Of a stretch of DNA of 64,000 nucleotides, positions 43,080 to 51,827 are shown piece by piece. The notes beneath the pieces were generated by a model, which saw nothing but the letters and a program-made list of their open reading frames with translations, was not told where the DNA came from and ran no database searches. The DNA comes from an uncultured Acetatifactor sp. (lineage in GTDB: Bacteria; Bacillota; Clostridia; Lachnospirales; Lachnospiraceae), in assembly GCA_934402315.1 (NCBI GenBank), contig CAKRTS010000009.1, forward strand, positions 61,283-125,282. Direction: 5' to 3'. A program made the position numbers and the translations under genes. Numbering within the stretch: position 1 is the first letter of the stretch; each line of letters starts with the position of its first letter.

Positions 43080-43367
43080 ATGGAGGATCTGAACAGCAGC
43101 ACACGCATGCATAAGATGACGATGACGAACCGGAAGAGCTGTACGATCAACGGCGTCAATGATGTACTTTCCTTTGATATACATGAGATTCTGCTGGAGA
43201 CAGAGCAGGGAATGCTCATGATAAAGGGAAACGATCTGCATGTCAGCAGGCTGACTCTGGAAAAAGGGGAGGTAGATGTGGACGGCAGGATTGACAGTCT
43301 TACCTATTCCGATGCAGCAGGCGCAGGACATAAGTCGGAATCCCTGTTGACCAAGCTGTTCCGGTAG
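43080..43367 (+). CDS. yabP: Sporulation protein YabP
   Basis: A 95-residue beta-rich protein that carries YabP/YqfC hallmarks: NRKSCTINGVNDVLSFD (about 16-32), EILLETEQGMLMIKGNDLHV (about 36-55) and LEKGEVDVDGRIDSLTY. It is needed for mid-sporulation envelope/coat assembly in B. subtilis. The ATG 43080 has AGGGAG upstream. Six bases separate it from yabQ; both may use the sigma-E-like site at 43023. Confidence 0.85.
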   Translation: MEDLNSSTRMHKMTMTNRKSCTINGVNDVLSFDIHEILLETEQGMLMIKGNDLHVSRLTLEKGEVDVDGRIDSLTYSDAAGAGHKSESLLTKLFR

Positions 43368-43373
43368 GCTTCC

Positions 43374-43838
43374 ATGGCGAGTGAAAATGAATTTCTTCTT
43401 CACGCTTTCCTGCTGGGCATCTTCGTGACCTTCCTCTATGACCTGTTAAGGATATTCAGGAGGGTTGTGCCGCACAATCTATTCTTTGTATCGGTGGAGG
43501 ATCTGGGCTTCTGGATCTATTGCGGGGCGAAGGTCTTTCTGCTCATGTACCGCGAGAGCAACGGCACACTGAGGTGGTTCGCGGTGTCCGGCGCGCTGCT
43601 GGGGATGGTGCTGTACCGGAAGCTGTGCAGTCCTTTTCTGGTAAAATATGTATCTATGATACTGGGGAAGGTTCTGGGCTGGCTGTCGTGGCCGCTGAGG
43701 AAGCTGCTGCGGCTTGCCGGAAAGGGCGCTGCGAAGACGAGGTCGGGCATTGCCACGGTGGTTCACAGGATCGGGAGACAGATAAAAAACAAGTTGACGT
43801 ATTTTCTCAAAATGCTTAAAATAGGTTTAAAGAAGTAG
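43374..43838 (+). CDS. yabQ: Sporulation membrane protein YabQ
   Basis: A 154-residue membrane protein: helices at about 8-24, 43-59 and 68-83 (FLLGIFVTFLYDLLRIF, LGFWIYCGAKVFLLMY), then a basic tail RLAGKGAAKTRSGIATVV. YabQ is needed for spore-cortex development in B. subtilis. It follows yabP directly (6-base gap). The stop is 25 bases before the divIC-like gene. No strong ribosome site is seen ahead of ATG 43374 (GGTAGGCTTCC), so coupling to yabP is likely. Confidence 0.8.
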   Translation: MASENEFLLHAFLLGIFVTFLYDLLRIFRRVVPHNLFFVSVEDLGFWIYCGAKVFLLMYRESNGTLRWFAVSGALLGMVLYRKLCSPFLVKYVSMILGKVLGWLSWPLRKLLRLAGKGAAKTRSGIATVVHRIGRQIKNKLTYFLKMLKIGLKK

Positions 43839-43863
43839 TCCATTTCGGGGGGAAGGAGTATCT

Positions 43864-44178
43864 ATGGCAGGACGGGGTCGCAGGGTTGCTTATCGGAAAA
43901 AACATCAGAATCGGTTCAGCATGTTTCTGGTTTCGCTTGTCGTTCTCATGATCATGGTCGTTGTGGCGGTAAAGAGCGTGGAGCTGCAGCAGAAGATCGA
44001 GGCGAAGGCGCAGGAAGAGCAGCTTCTGGACGAACAGATTGCCGCAGAGAAGGACAGAACCGCGGAGATAGAGGAATTCGGCAAAGAGGTTCAGACCAAG
44101 GGTTACATAGAGAATGTGGCGAGGGAAAAGCTGGGTCTGGTTTATGAAGGTGAGATCTTATTTAAAGAAGAAAAGTAG
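43864..44178 (+). CDS. Septum formation initiator (DivIC/FtsB family)
   Basis: A 104-residue bitopic protein: basic start AGRGRRVAYRKKHQNR, helix MFLVSLVVLMIMVVVAV (about 20-36), then a coiled coil LQQKIEAKAQEEQLLDEQIA (about 41-60) and a conserved ENVAREKLGLVYEGEI end. DivIC/FtsB bridges FtsL and FtsW at the division site. GGGGGGAAGGAG is ahead of ATG. The gene ends inside a terminator, so spoIIE starts from its own promoter. Confidence 0.88.
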   Translation: MAGRGRRVAYRKKHQNRFSMFLVSLVVLMIMVVVAVKSVELQQKIEAKAQEEQLLDEQIAAEKDRTAEIEEFGKEVQTKGYIENVAREKLGLVYEGEILFKEEK

Positions 44179-44206
44179 CGGGAGCCGCAGGGCTTCTGCT
44201 TTTTTT
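44177..44206 (+). terminator. Terminator after divIC-like gene
   Basis: A 10-bp stem (44177-44186 with 44191-44200, two G-T pairs), loop GCAG, then TTTTTTT. The TAG stop overlaps its left arm. Confidence 0.75.
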
Positions 44207-44271
44207 GTCGCAAAACTTTAAGTGCGGCGCGCCCTGTTTTGACAAAATAAGCAGGGCAGCATATCTATAAT
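44205..44271 (+). promoter_or_regulatory. spoIIE-type promoter with Spo0A boxes
   Basis: TTGACA (44239-44244) and TATAAT (44266-44271) stand 21 bp apart, the unusual spacing known for Spo0A-activated spoIIE and spoIIG promoters of B. subtilis. On the minus strand TTGTCAAA (44245-44238) matches the 0A box TTGTCRAA and covers the -35; TTGTCGCA (44205-44212) is a 7/8 match. Confidence 0.7.
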
Positions 44272-44314
44272 CGGGCTTACCGTCCGGTCGGGACGGCAGA
44301 AAGCGGGGCAGGAG

Positions 44315-45493
44315 ATGAAGACAGCGGAGAGAGAACTTCAGACGGCGCAGGTGTCTGATCTGTGCAGGAGAAGACTTTTAAATTATGCGGACAGCTTTTA
44401 TGAACTGGCAAGAAGCTACGATGGGGACTTTTGTCCCGGGACGGAGGAGAGACAGATCGTCCTGTCGGAGAGAAGACTCTGGGAAAACAGGCAGATATTA
44501 AAGAGTCATCTGCGTGAGATGGCAAAGATCATGACAGAGGTTGCGTGCGAGGTGCTCTGTTACAAGCCGATGGAGGAGAGGAAGAAGCGCCTGCTCATCC
44601 ATGCCATGCGCGAAGAGGGAATCCGCGTGGAAAATCCATGCTATATGGACAGGGACGACGGCAGGGAGACAATCGTACTCACAATGAGTACCGACAGAAA
44701 GGCGGGCATCTCCGCGGAGGAGGTGGCGGACATGATCTCCGTCCTGCTGAACAGGAGGCTGCAGCTGTCGGTCACGAGTCCGTTTGTCATAGACCAGACA
44801 CCGCACAGCTTTATGCTGGAACAGGAAACGCGCTTTCTGGCGCTGACGGGCTTTTCCAGGGCGACGGAGGAGGGCGAGACGGCATCCGGGGATAATTATG
44901 CCGTACTGGAGGCAGAACGGGGCAGACTGACCGTGATGCTCTCCGACGGGACAGGCTCGGGGGAGCAGGCGGGAAAGGACAGCGGGCAGGTTCTCGACCT
45001 CATGGAAAAACTGCTTGAGGCAGGCTACAGCACCGATACGGCGATTGAAATGGTAAACACAGCGCTGTTTGCGACGGGTGGGGACAGAAATCATCCAACG
45101 TTGGATATCTGCGAGATCGACCTTTACAGCGGGGAATGTAAGCTGCGGAAGATTGGCGGCGCAGCGACCTTTTTGAAGAGGGAGCAGGAGGTGGAACTGC
45201 TGGCGGAGGGCAGCCTCCCGCTCGGTATTTTCCAGCAGATAGACTCCCAGCCCCTGTGCCGCACGCTGGAGGACGGCAACTACCTTTTCATGGTATCGGA
45301 CGGCATCATCGATGCGTTTGGCGAGCAGGAATACGAGAATACCGTCAGCAGGCTCATTCTGGAGATGAAGGAGCAGAATCCCGGTGAACTGGCGGACAAG
45401 CTTCTGAGGCTGGCGCTGATCGCTGCGAAGGGGCATATCCGCGACGATATGACAGTGGGTGTCATCGGTATCTGGGAGTCTGGAATTGCTTGA
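44315..45493 (+). CDS. spoIIE: Short SpoIIE-like phosphatase lacking the membrane domain
   Basis: A 392-residue protein that matches only the cytosolic part of SpoIIE. The central region (about 55-115, ERRLWENRQILKSHLREMAK) resembles the switch region. The PP2C phosphatase runs about 175-392 with VMLSDGTGSGEQAG (about 208-221), FMVSDGIIDAFG (about 325-336) and HIRDDMTVGVIGIW (about 374-387), the Asp residues that bind Mn. SpoIIE (about 800 residues, ten helices) dephosphorylates SpoIIAA and activates sigma-F at the septum. There is no room for the membrane part: the previous gene ends 136 bases upstream. The ATG 44315 follows GGGGCAGGAG closely. It may work in the cytosol or rely on another anchor. 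Confidence 0.8.
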   Translation: MKTAERELQTAQVSDLCRRRLLNYADSFYELARSYDGDFCPGTEERQIVLSERRLWENRQILKSHLREMAKIMTEVACEVLCYKPMEERKKRLLIHAMREEGIRVENPCYMDRDDGRETIVLTMSTDRKAGISAEEVADMISVLLNRRLQLSVTSPFVIDQTPHSFMLEQETRFLALTGFSRATEEGETASGDNYAVLEAERGRLTVMLSDGTGSGEQAGKDSGQVLDLMEKLLEAGYSTDTAIEMVNTALFATGGDRNHPTLDICEIDLYSGECKLRKIGGAATFLKREQEVELLAEGSLPLGIFQQIDSQPLCRTLEDGNYLFMVSDGIIDAFGEQEYENTVSRLILEMKEQNPGELADKLLRLALIAAKGHIRDDMTVGVIGIWESGIA

Positions 45494-45506
45494 TTTTTTT
45501 GGAAAA

Positions 45507-46880
45507 ATGAGCTACCATTTGCCTATGATGGAAAACAGGACGCAGCAGAAGGTATTTTCCTACATGGAAAGGCATCATATGATACAGCCGGGAGATCATC
45601 TGATCCTCGGAGTTTCAGGAGGGGCAGACTCAGTTTGCCTCTTATTTCTGTTGCTGGAATATCGGAAAAAAATGCCGGCCGGGCTGACAGTTGTGCATGT
45701 GAACCACGGTATCCGGGGGGAAGCTGCCGACGAGGACGCAGCTTTTGTGCGGAGGCTCTGCGAAGAGAACGATGTGCCGTTCCGGCTGGTGTCCGTGGAT
45801 GTGCCGGCGTTTGCCGCGCGGGAGAAATGCTCGGAGGAGGACGCGGGGAGGCGGCTGCGCTACCGCGCGTTCCGGGAGACGATGGAAGAGCTCGGCGGAA
45901 ATAAGATTGCCGTTGCGCACAATGCGCAGGACAGGGCGGAGACCATGCTGCTGCATCTCTTCCGGGGGAGCGGATTGAAAGGACTTTGCGGAATAGAGGC
46001 TGTCAGGGGAAGCATTATCCGTCCCCTGCTCTGTCTGGAACGCAATGAAATTGAAGATTATCTGAAAACCTGTGGTATTTGCTGGCGGAACGATCATACT
46101 AATGAGGAGGATGAATATACCAGAAACCGCATCCGGCATCACCTCCTCCCGCTGGCAGAGAGCGAGGTTTCGACGAGAGTGGTCAGCCACATGTGCCAGA
46201 CGGCGGACATTCTCTCCGAGACAGAGGATTATCTGCGGCAGCAGACGGACGATGCCCTGAAAGGCTGTGTGACGAGGAGGAAGGAGAGGCTGGAGATCTC
46301 GGCGGACGATTTCCTGAAATATCATCCGGCGATCCGTAAGAGACTCCTTCTGCGGCTTCTGGAGGAAATTTCGCCGACGGGAAAGGACATTTCCGCCCTG
46401 CATGTCGGGGATGCGCTTGCCCTGCTGGAAAAGGAAGGAAACCGAAGCATTGATCTCCCATATGACATTTGTGTCAGAAGAGAATATGGACGTGTTTTCA
46501 TCTACAGAAAGGGAGAAACGGAGCAGAGGGAGCTGCCGGAACTCGATTATTCGGAAATTTTTCTCATAAATGGCGAAGAAGTTCCCAAAAATAAGTATAC
46601 GAAATGGTTTGACTATGCTAAAATGAAAGAATCGCCGACGCTTCGGTTTCGGCAGACAGGAGATTATCTCACACTGTCAGACGGTAAGGGCGGAATCATC
46701 CATAAGTCTTTGAAGGATTATATGGTGACGGAAAAGATCCCCCGCGAATTGCGGGACCGGATTCCCGTGCTGGCGGAGGGAAGTCATGTCATCTGGCTGA
46801 TCGGCTACCGTATCAGCGAATATTATAAGGTTGACAGTAATACAAAACATGTTTTACAGGTCAGACTAATTACACATTAG
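45507..46880 (+). CDS. tilS: tRNA(Ile)-lysidine synthase
   Basis: A 457-residue enzyme that converts C34 of tRNA-Ile(CAU) to lysidine with ATP and lysine. The P-loop-like LGVSGGADSVCLLFLLLEYR (about 35-54) holds the SGGxDS motif; GGNKIAVAHNAQDRAETMLL (about 130-149), NDHTNEEDEYTRNRIRH (about 193-209) and the C-terminal substrate lobe (about 380-457) complete the family pattern. The start is uncertain: ATG 45507 has TTGGAAA upstream, ATG 45525 is an alternative. It runs 14 bases after spoIIE, as in other Firmicutes. Confidence 0.9.
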   Translation: MSYHLPMMENRTQQKVFSYMERHHMIQPGDHLILGVSGGADSVCLLFLLLEYRKKMPAGLTVVHVNHGIRGEAADEDAAFVRRLCEENDVPFRLVSVDVPAFAAREKCSEEDAGRRLRYRAFRETMEELGGNKIAVAHNAQDRAETMLLHLFRGSGLKGLCGIEAVRGSIIRPLLCLERNEIEDYLKTCGICWRNDHTNEEDEYTRNRIRHHLLPLAESEVSTRVVSHMCQTADILSETEDYLRQQTDDALKGCVTRRKERLEISADDFLKYHPAIRKRLLLRLLEEISPTGKDISALHVGDALALLEKEGNRSIDLPYDICVRREYGRVFIYRKGETEQRELPELDYSEIFLINGEEVPKNKYTKWFDYAKMKESPTLRFRQTGDYLTLSDGKGGIIHKSLKDYMVTEKIPRELRDRIPVLAEGSHVIWLIGYRISEYYKVDSNTKHVLQVRLITH

Positions 46881-46909
46881 AGCTGTGCACAGCAAGATGG
46901 AGGAGAAAA

Positions 46910-47437
46910 ATGGCAGAGCACATCAGAGTACTTTTATCAGAGGAAGAGGTAGACAGAAGAATTCAGGAGATCGGTGACCAGATCAGCAGGGATTACGCGG
47001 GCAAGCAGATCCATCTGGTCTGCGTGTTAAAGGGCGGAAGCTTCTTTATGTGTGAGCTTGCAAAGAGAATCACGGTTCCCGTATCACTTGACTTTATGTC
47101 TGTATCCAGCTATGGAAGCGATACGAAATCCAGCGGTGTTGTCAAGATCGTGAAGGATCTGGACGAATCCCTCAAGGATAAGAATGTACTGGTAGTGGAA
47201 GATATTGTGGACAGCGGAAGGACTTTGAGCTATCTGCTGGAGATGCTGCGCGACAGAGGACCCGCATCCCTGCGTCTCTGCACCCTGCTCGACAAGCCTG
47301 ACAGACGTGTCATAGATGTAAATGTAGATTATACAGGTTTCCAGATCCCCGATGAATTTGTTGTCGGCTATGGTCTGGACTATGACCAGATGTACCGCAA
47401 CCTGCCTTACATCGGAGTAGTGGAATTTGATAATTAA
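46910..47437 (+). CDS. hpt: Hypoxanthine phosphoribosyltransferase
   Basis: A 175-residue purine-salvage enzyme: VCVLKGGSFFMCELAKRI (about 42-59), MSVSSYGSDTKSSG, the PRPP loop NVLVVEDIVDSGRTLSYLLE (about 92-111), and the base-binding DKPDRR plus FVVGYGLDYD (about 153-162). It joins hypoxanthine or guanine to PRPP. Gene order tilS-hpt-ftsH is conserved across Firmicutes. GGAGGAG precedes the ATG. It is cytosolic and standard in length. Confidence 0.95.
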   Translation: MAEHIRVLLSEEEVDRRIQEIGDQISRDYAGKQIHLVCVLKGGSFFMCELAKRITVPVSLDFMSVSSYGSDTKSSGVVKIVKDLDESLKDKNVLVVEDIVDSGRTLSYLLEMLRDRGPASLRLCTLLDKPDRRVIDVNVDYTGFQIPDEFVVGYGLDYDQMYRNLPYIGVVEFDN

Positions 47438-47452
47438 CAGGAGGCTTGCGCA

Positions 47453-49276
47453 TTGAAGCAGGAAGGTAAAAGAATTTATTCGGTAGTCGTGTTTATGCTG
47501 TTTGCCCTGGTCGTTATATTTGTCTCCGGCATCGTGAACCAGAAGATCGAGGAGAACTATACCAAGGGTCAGTTCATAAGCGATATGGAGGCCGGAAATG
47601 TCGTCAGTGTAGAGATACAGCTGAACAGCGAGACACCGACAGGCGCTCTGGATATTGAACTGAAGAACGGCGAAGGCAAGACGCTGTATGTGACTGACAT
47701 CAAAGAGATGGAAGAGCTGGTGAGATCCTACGGCTTTGATCCTATGGTGTACGACGTGCACAGGGAGGGCTGGGTGCTCAACACGCTCATTCCCATGCTG
47801 ATCGTGATCGTGGTCGGCGTTTTCCTCTTTATGATGATCAATGCCCAGAACATGAATGCCAGCGTCGGAAATGCCAAGATGATGAATTTTGGCAAGAGCC
47901 GCGCGAAAATGTCCATGGGAGACAAGAAGATCACCTTTGAACAGGTGGCGGGTCTGAAGGAGGAGAAGGAGGATCTCGAGGAGATCGTAGATTTCCTGAA
48001 ACAGCCCGGAAAATATAATCAGGTCGGTGCGAGAATCCCGAAGGGAGTTCTGCTGGAAGGCCCGCCCGGAACCGGTAAGACCCTTCTGGCAAAGGCGGTC
48101 GCGGGAGAAGCGAACGTTGCTTTCTTTAGCATCTCCGGTTCGGATTTCGTGGAAATGTATGTCGGCGTCGGCGCTTCCCGTGTGCGTGACCTGTTTGAGG
48201 AAGCGAAAAAGAACGCGCCGTGTATTGTCTTTATTGATGAGATCGATGCGGTTGCAAGGCGCCGCGGTACCGGTATGGGCGGCGGACATGACGAGAGAGA
48301 GCAGACGCTGAACCAGCTTCTTGTGGAGATGGACGGCTTTGGTGTCAATGAGGGAATTATCGTCATGGCGGCGACGAACAGGGTGGACATTCTCGATCCC
48401 GCGATCCTGCGTCCCGGACGTTTCGACAGAAAGGTGGCGGTTGGTGCTCCCGATGTCGGCGGCAGAGAGGATATTCTGAAGGTACACGCGAAGAATAAGC
48501 CGCTCGCTGAGGATGTCGATCTCAAGCAGATCGCGCAGACGACGGCGGGCTTTACCGGTGCAGACCTTGAAAATCTGCTGAACGAGGCGGCAATCAATGC
48601 CGCCAAGGCTGGCAAGGCATATATCACACAGGACGACATCCGCAAGGCATTCGTCAAGGTCGGAATCGGCGCGGAGAAGAGAAGCCGCGTGATCTCCGAC
48701 AAGGAAAAGAAAATCACAGCTTATCACGAGTCCGGTCATGCGATTCTGTTCCATGTACTCCCGGATGTGGGTCCGGTCTACACGGTCTCCATCATCCCCA
48801 CAGGACAGGGCGCAGCGGGTTATACCATGCCGCTTCCCGAGAGAGACGACATGTTTATGACAAAGGATCAGATGATGCAGGAGATCATGGTATCTCTGGG
48901 CGGAAGAATCGCGGAAGAGCTGATCTTCAAGGATATTACGACCGGCGCATCCAGCGACATCAAGAAGGCGACCAAGGTTGCGCGTAAGATGGTGACACGC
49001 TTCGGTATGTCGGACAACATCGGCGTTATCTGCTATGACGACGATGACGATGAGGTATTCATCGGCAAGGATCTTGCACATGCGAAATCCCACAGCGAGG
49101 CAGTGTCTGGCGAGATCGACAAGGAGGTCAAGTCCATTATTGATCAGTGCTACTCCCGTGCGAGAAGAATCATCATGGAGCATGAGCAGGTTCTTCATAA
49201 TTGTGCAAAGCTTTTGCTTGAAAAAGAGAAGATCGGCAGGGAAGAATTTGAGGCTCTGTTTACGGCTGAGACATGA
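47453..49276 (+). CDS. ftsH: ATP-dependent zinc metalloprotease FtsH
   Basis: A 607-residue membrane protease: helices at about 9-26 and 106-125 flank an external loop; the AAA domain has Walker [13 protein letters not shown] (about 201-212), Walker [11 protein letters not shown] (about 260-269) and the second region of homology [20 protein letters not shown]. The zinc site [11 protein letters not shown] (about 420-430) is HExxH. It degrades misfolded membrane proteins and regulators. The start TTG 47453 has CAGGAGG 8 bases upstream. A short acidic run CYDDDDDE interrupts the protease domain near 523-530. Confidence 0.95.
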   Translation: MKQEGKRIYSVVVFMLFALVVIFVSGIVNQKIEENYTKGQFISDMEAGNVVSVEIQLNSETPTGALDIELKNGEGKTLYVTDIKEMEELVRSYGFDPMVYDVHREGWVLNTLIPMLIVIVVGVFLFMMINAQNMNASVGNAKMMNFGKSRAKMSMGDKKITFEQVAGLKEEKEDLEEIVDFLKQPGKYNQVGARIPKGVLLEGPPGTGKTLLAKAVAGEANVAFFSISGSDFVEMYVGVGASRVRDLFEEAKKNAPCIVFIDEIDAVARRRGTGMGGGHDEREQTLNQLLVEMDGFGVNEGIIVMAATNRVDILDPAILRPGRFDRKVAVGAPDVGGREDILKVHAKNKPLAEDVDLKQIAQTTAGFTGADLENLLNEAAINAAKAGKAYITQDDIRKAFVKVGIGAEKRSRVISDKEKKITAYHESGHAILFHVLPDVGPVYTVSIIPTGQGAAGYTMPLPERDDMFMTKDQMMQEIMVSLGGRIAEELIFKDITTGASSDIKKATKVARKMVTRFGMSDNIGVICYDDDDDEVFIGKDLAHAKSHSEAVSGEIDKEVKSIIDQCYSRARRIIMEHEQVLHNCAKLLLEKEKIGREEFEALFTAET

Positions 49277-49430
49277 CAGTATGCTCTGTCCGTGGTGTTG
49301 CACAAATGACATCCGAGGGTAGTTGGTAGATTTACACAACGAATATTTAGCGAAAGTGCACAAGAAGTGATTGGTGTTTTTGTAATATTTGTGAATTTTG
49401 GAAATAGTCAAAAACCCATGGGGGTGCTAT

Positions 49431-49540
49431 TATAATACTCGTAACCCCCCAATACATTATATAGTTTTTTGCTATACCCCATAAGAAAGAAATACCTTCT
49501 CTAAAAAGGACAGTCACCCCATGGCTGTCCTTTTTACCGT
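49431..49540 (+). ncRNA. Possible orphan small transcript between ftsH and amylase
   Basis: TATAAT (49431-49436) is followed about 100 bases later by a strong terminator with no reading frame between. No good -35 box is seen at 17 bp, so promoter strength is doubtful. GGGGG/CCCCC near 49421/49447 also forms a stem. The remaining 410-bp gap (49277-49686) shows nothing else gene-like. Confidence 0.3.
49503..49535 (+). terminator. Strong hairpin with T-tract
   Basis: AAAAAGGACAG (49503-49513) pairs with CTGTCCTTTTT (49525-49535), extended by TCA/TGG with one G-T pair. Confidence 0.85.
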
Positions 49541-49686
49541 TCAGGGATGCTTGTACTGTTTTTTTATGGTTGACTATTGAATTAAGAGGGCATATTAAGT
49601 AAAATGTAACTGTTTAGAGCCGAAAGGAATATTTTGTGAATAGAACTCTGTGAATTCTGACGTCATATGACAGGGAGAATGAAACC

Positions 49687-51801
49687 GTGATAGAAAAACT
49701 GGATCTGGAGCAAATAAAGCATATGGAGGACAGCAGACAGTATATTGCAAATATGCGGCCTGTGTTTAACCGACGAGCCCTTTTCTCAGATACCACCGGC
49801 GATTACCTTATTCCGCCGGAGCCGTCTGCCAATGAGGATGTCACCGTGAGATTCCGGACGGCAAGGAATAATGTGGATCGTGTTCTTCTGGTGTACCGGG
49901 GAGAACAGTTCATCATGGAAAAGACGGAGTCGGAAAAGCATTTCGACTATTATACGGCGAAGATCCATCTGGAGTCGGAGAAGGTCACCTACCACTTCGA
50001 GGTACAGTCCGGGAGGCTTCACGCATATTATGACACCCGCGGACTGGTACAGGATGTGAACGAATACTATGATTTCGTGATTCTGCCCGGCTTTAGCACC
50101 CCGCAGTGGGCGAAGGGTGCTGTCATGTACCAGATTTATGTGGATCGCTTCTACAACGGCGATCCTACGAATGATGTGCTGACAGACGAGTACAGCTATA
50201 TCAACGACCATGTACAGCGGGTGGAGGACTGGAGCCGGAATCCCGCCAATATGGACGTGAGAAATTTCTACGGAGGCGATCTGCAGGGAGTTCTCGACAA
50301 AATGGACTACCTTCAGGAGCTGGGCGTGGATGTGATCTATTTTAATCCGCTGTTCGTCTCACCCTCCAACCATAAATACGATATTCAGGACTATGACTAT
50401 ATTGATCCCCATTTCGGGAAGATCGTGGATGATAACGGCGAACTGCTTCCGCACGGGCAGAACGAGAACCGGCAGGCATCCAGATATATTGACCGCGTGA
50501 CGAACCGGGCGAATCTTGAGGCGAGCAACCAGCTCTTCATCCGCGTGGTGGAGGAAGCCCATAGAAGAGGAATCCGCGTCATTCTCGACGGCGTATTCAA
50601 CCACTGCGGCTCCTTTAACAAGTGGCTCGACCGCGAGCGCATTTATGAGGGTGCGGAGGGGTACGAGAAGGGCGCGTATGTCAGCGCCGACAGCCCCTAC
50701 AGGAGCTACTTCCAGTTTCACAATGAGAATTGCTGGCCGTACAATAATTCCTATGACGGCTGGTGGGGACATGATACGCTGCCGAAGCTGAACTACGAGG
50801 GCTCACAGGCATTGTTTGACTATGTTCTGCGCGTTGCAAAGAAGTGGGTGTCGCCGCCGTTCAATGCCGACGGCTGGAGACTGGACGTTGCGGCGGATCT
50901 CGGACACAGCCAGGAGTACAACCATTATTTCTGGCAGCAGTTCCGCAAGGCAGTGAAGGAAGCGAACCCGGAGGCTATCATTCTGGCGGAGCATTACGGA
51001 AATACGCGCGACTGGCTGCAGGGAAATGAATGGGACACCGTCATGAACTATGATGCGTTTATGGAGCCTGTGACATGGTTCCTGACGGGAATGGAGAAGC
51101 ACAGCGACGATTACCGGGAAGACCTTCTCGGCAATGCAGAGAGTTTCTGGGGCGCTATGAAGCACCATTGTGCGAGCTTCTCCATGCCGAGCTGGCAGGT
51201 GGCGATGAATGAGCTGTCTAACCATGACCATTCCCGTTTCCTGACTCGTACCAACCGCAGGGTCGGAAGAGTCGACAGCGCCGGAGCTTACGCCGCCGAG
51301 CAGGGCATCAATAAGGCGGTATTCCGGGAGGCAGTAGTCATTCAGATGACATGGCTGGGCGCGCCGACCATCTACTATGGCGATGAGGCGGGCGTTTGCG
51401 GCTTTACAGACCCCGACAGCAGACGGACCTATCCGTGGGGGCGAGAGGATCAGGAGCTGATCGCCTTCCATAAGAAGATCATCCATCTCCGCAGGGAGAA
51501 TGAAGAGCTGCGCTGCGGCTCGATCAAATATGTTGACGGTGACTATAATTTTCTGGCATACGGGCGTTTTAATAAGAACGGCCATTGTCTGATTCTTGTC
51601 AACAATAACAGTCGTCCCATCGAGAGGGAGATCTTTGTCTGGGATCTCGGAACGCCGAAGCATGGCAAAATGAGGGCTTTGCTCTGGACGGACGAGAACG
51701 GCTTCAGCGACGGTCAGGAATATGAGGTTGTCAGCGGCAAGATCCATGTCCAGCTGCCGAAGACCTGCGCCGTTATCTTGAAATTTGTACCGGCAGAGTA
51801 G
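49687..51801 (+). CDS. GH13 alpha-amylase family enzyme, cytosolic
   Basis: A 704-residue glycoside hydrolase. An N-terminal beta domain (about 10-130) precedes the GH13 barrel: DVIYFNPLFVSPSNHKYD (about 217-234), VILDGVFNHCG (about 296-306), nucleophile Asp in ADGWRLDVAADLG (near 397), acid/base Glu in IILAEHYGNTRD (near 435) and LSNHDHSRF (about 510-518). It resembles neopullulanase or cyclomaltodextrinase enzymes that split maltodextrins. No signal peptide is seen, so it acts on imported oligosaccharides. GTG 49687 has AGGGAG about 9 bases upstream. It is 26 bases ahead of the MATE gene. Confidence 0.9.
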   Translation: MIEKLDLEQIKHMEDSRQYIANMRPVFNRRALFSDTTGDYLIPPEPSANEDVTVRFRTARNNVDRVLLVYRGEQFIMEKTESEKHFDYYTAKIHLESEKVTYHFEVQSGRLHAYYDTRGLVQDVNEYYDFVILPGFSTPQWAKGAVMYQIYVDRFYNGDPTNDVLTDEYSYINDHVQRVEDWSRNPANMDVRNFYGGDLQGVLDKMDYLQELGVDVIYFNPLFVSPSNHKYDIQDYDYIDPHFGKIVDDNGELLPHGQNENRQASRYIDRVTNRANLEASNQLFIRVVEEAHRRGIRVILDGVFNHCGSFNKWLDRERIYEGAEGYEKGAYVSADSPYRSYFQFHNENCWPYNNSYDGWWGHDTLPKLNYEGSQALFDYVLRVAKKWVSPPFNADGWRLDVAADLGHSQEYNHYFWQQFRKAVKEANPEAIILAEHYGNTRDWLQGNEWDTVMNYDAFMEPVTWFLTGMEKHSDDYREDLLGNAESFWGAMKHHCASFSMPSWQVAMNELSNHDHSRFLTRTNRRVGRVDSAGAYAAEQGINKAVFREAVVIQMTWLGAPTIYYGDEAGVCGFTDPDSRRTYPWGREDQELIAFHKKIIHLRRENEELRCGSIKYVDGDYNFLAYGRFNKNGHCLILVNNNSRPIEREIFVWDLGTPKHGKMRALLWTDENGFSDGQEYEVVSGKIHVQLPKTCAVILKFVPAE

Positions 51802-51827
51802 GATAAAGAAAAGAGGTTTCGTCGGAG

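Noticed and set aside
47084..49411. 775-codon minus-strand ORF opposite hpt and ftsH
   Set aside because: It is the complement of two strongly conserved genes and has no family motif; a shadow of codon bias.
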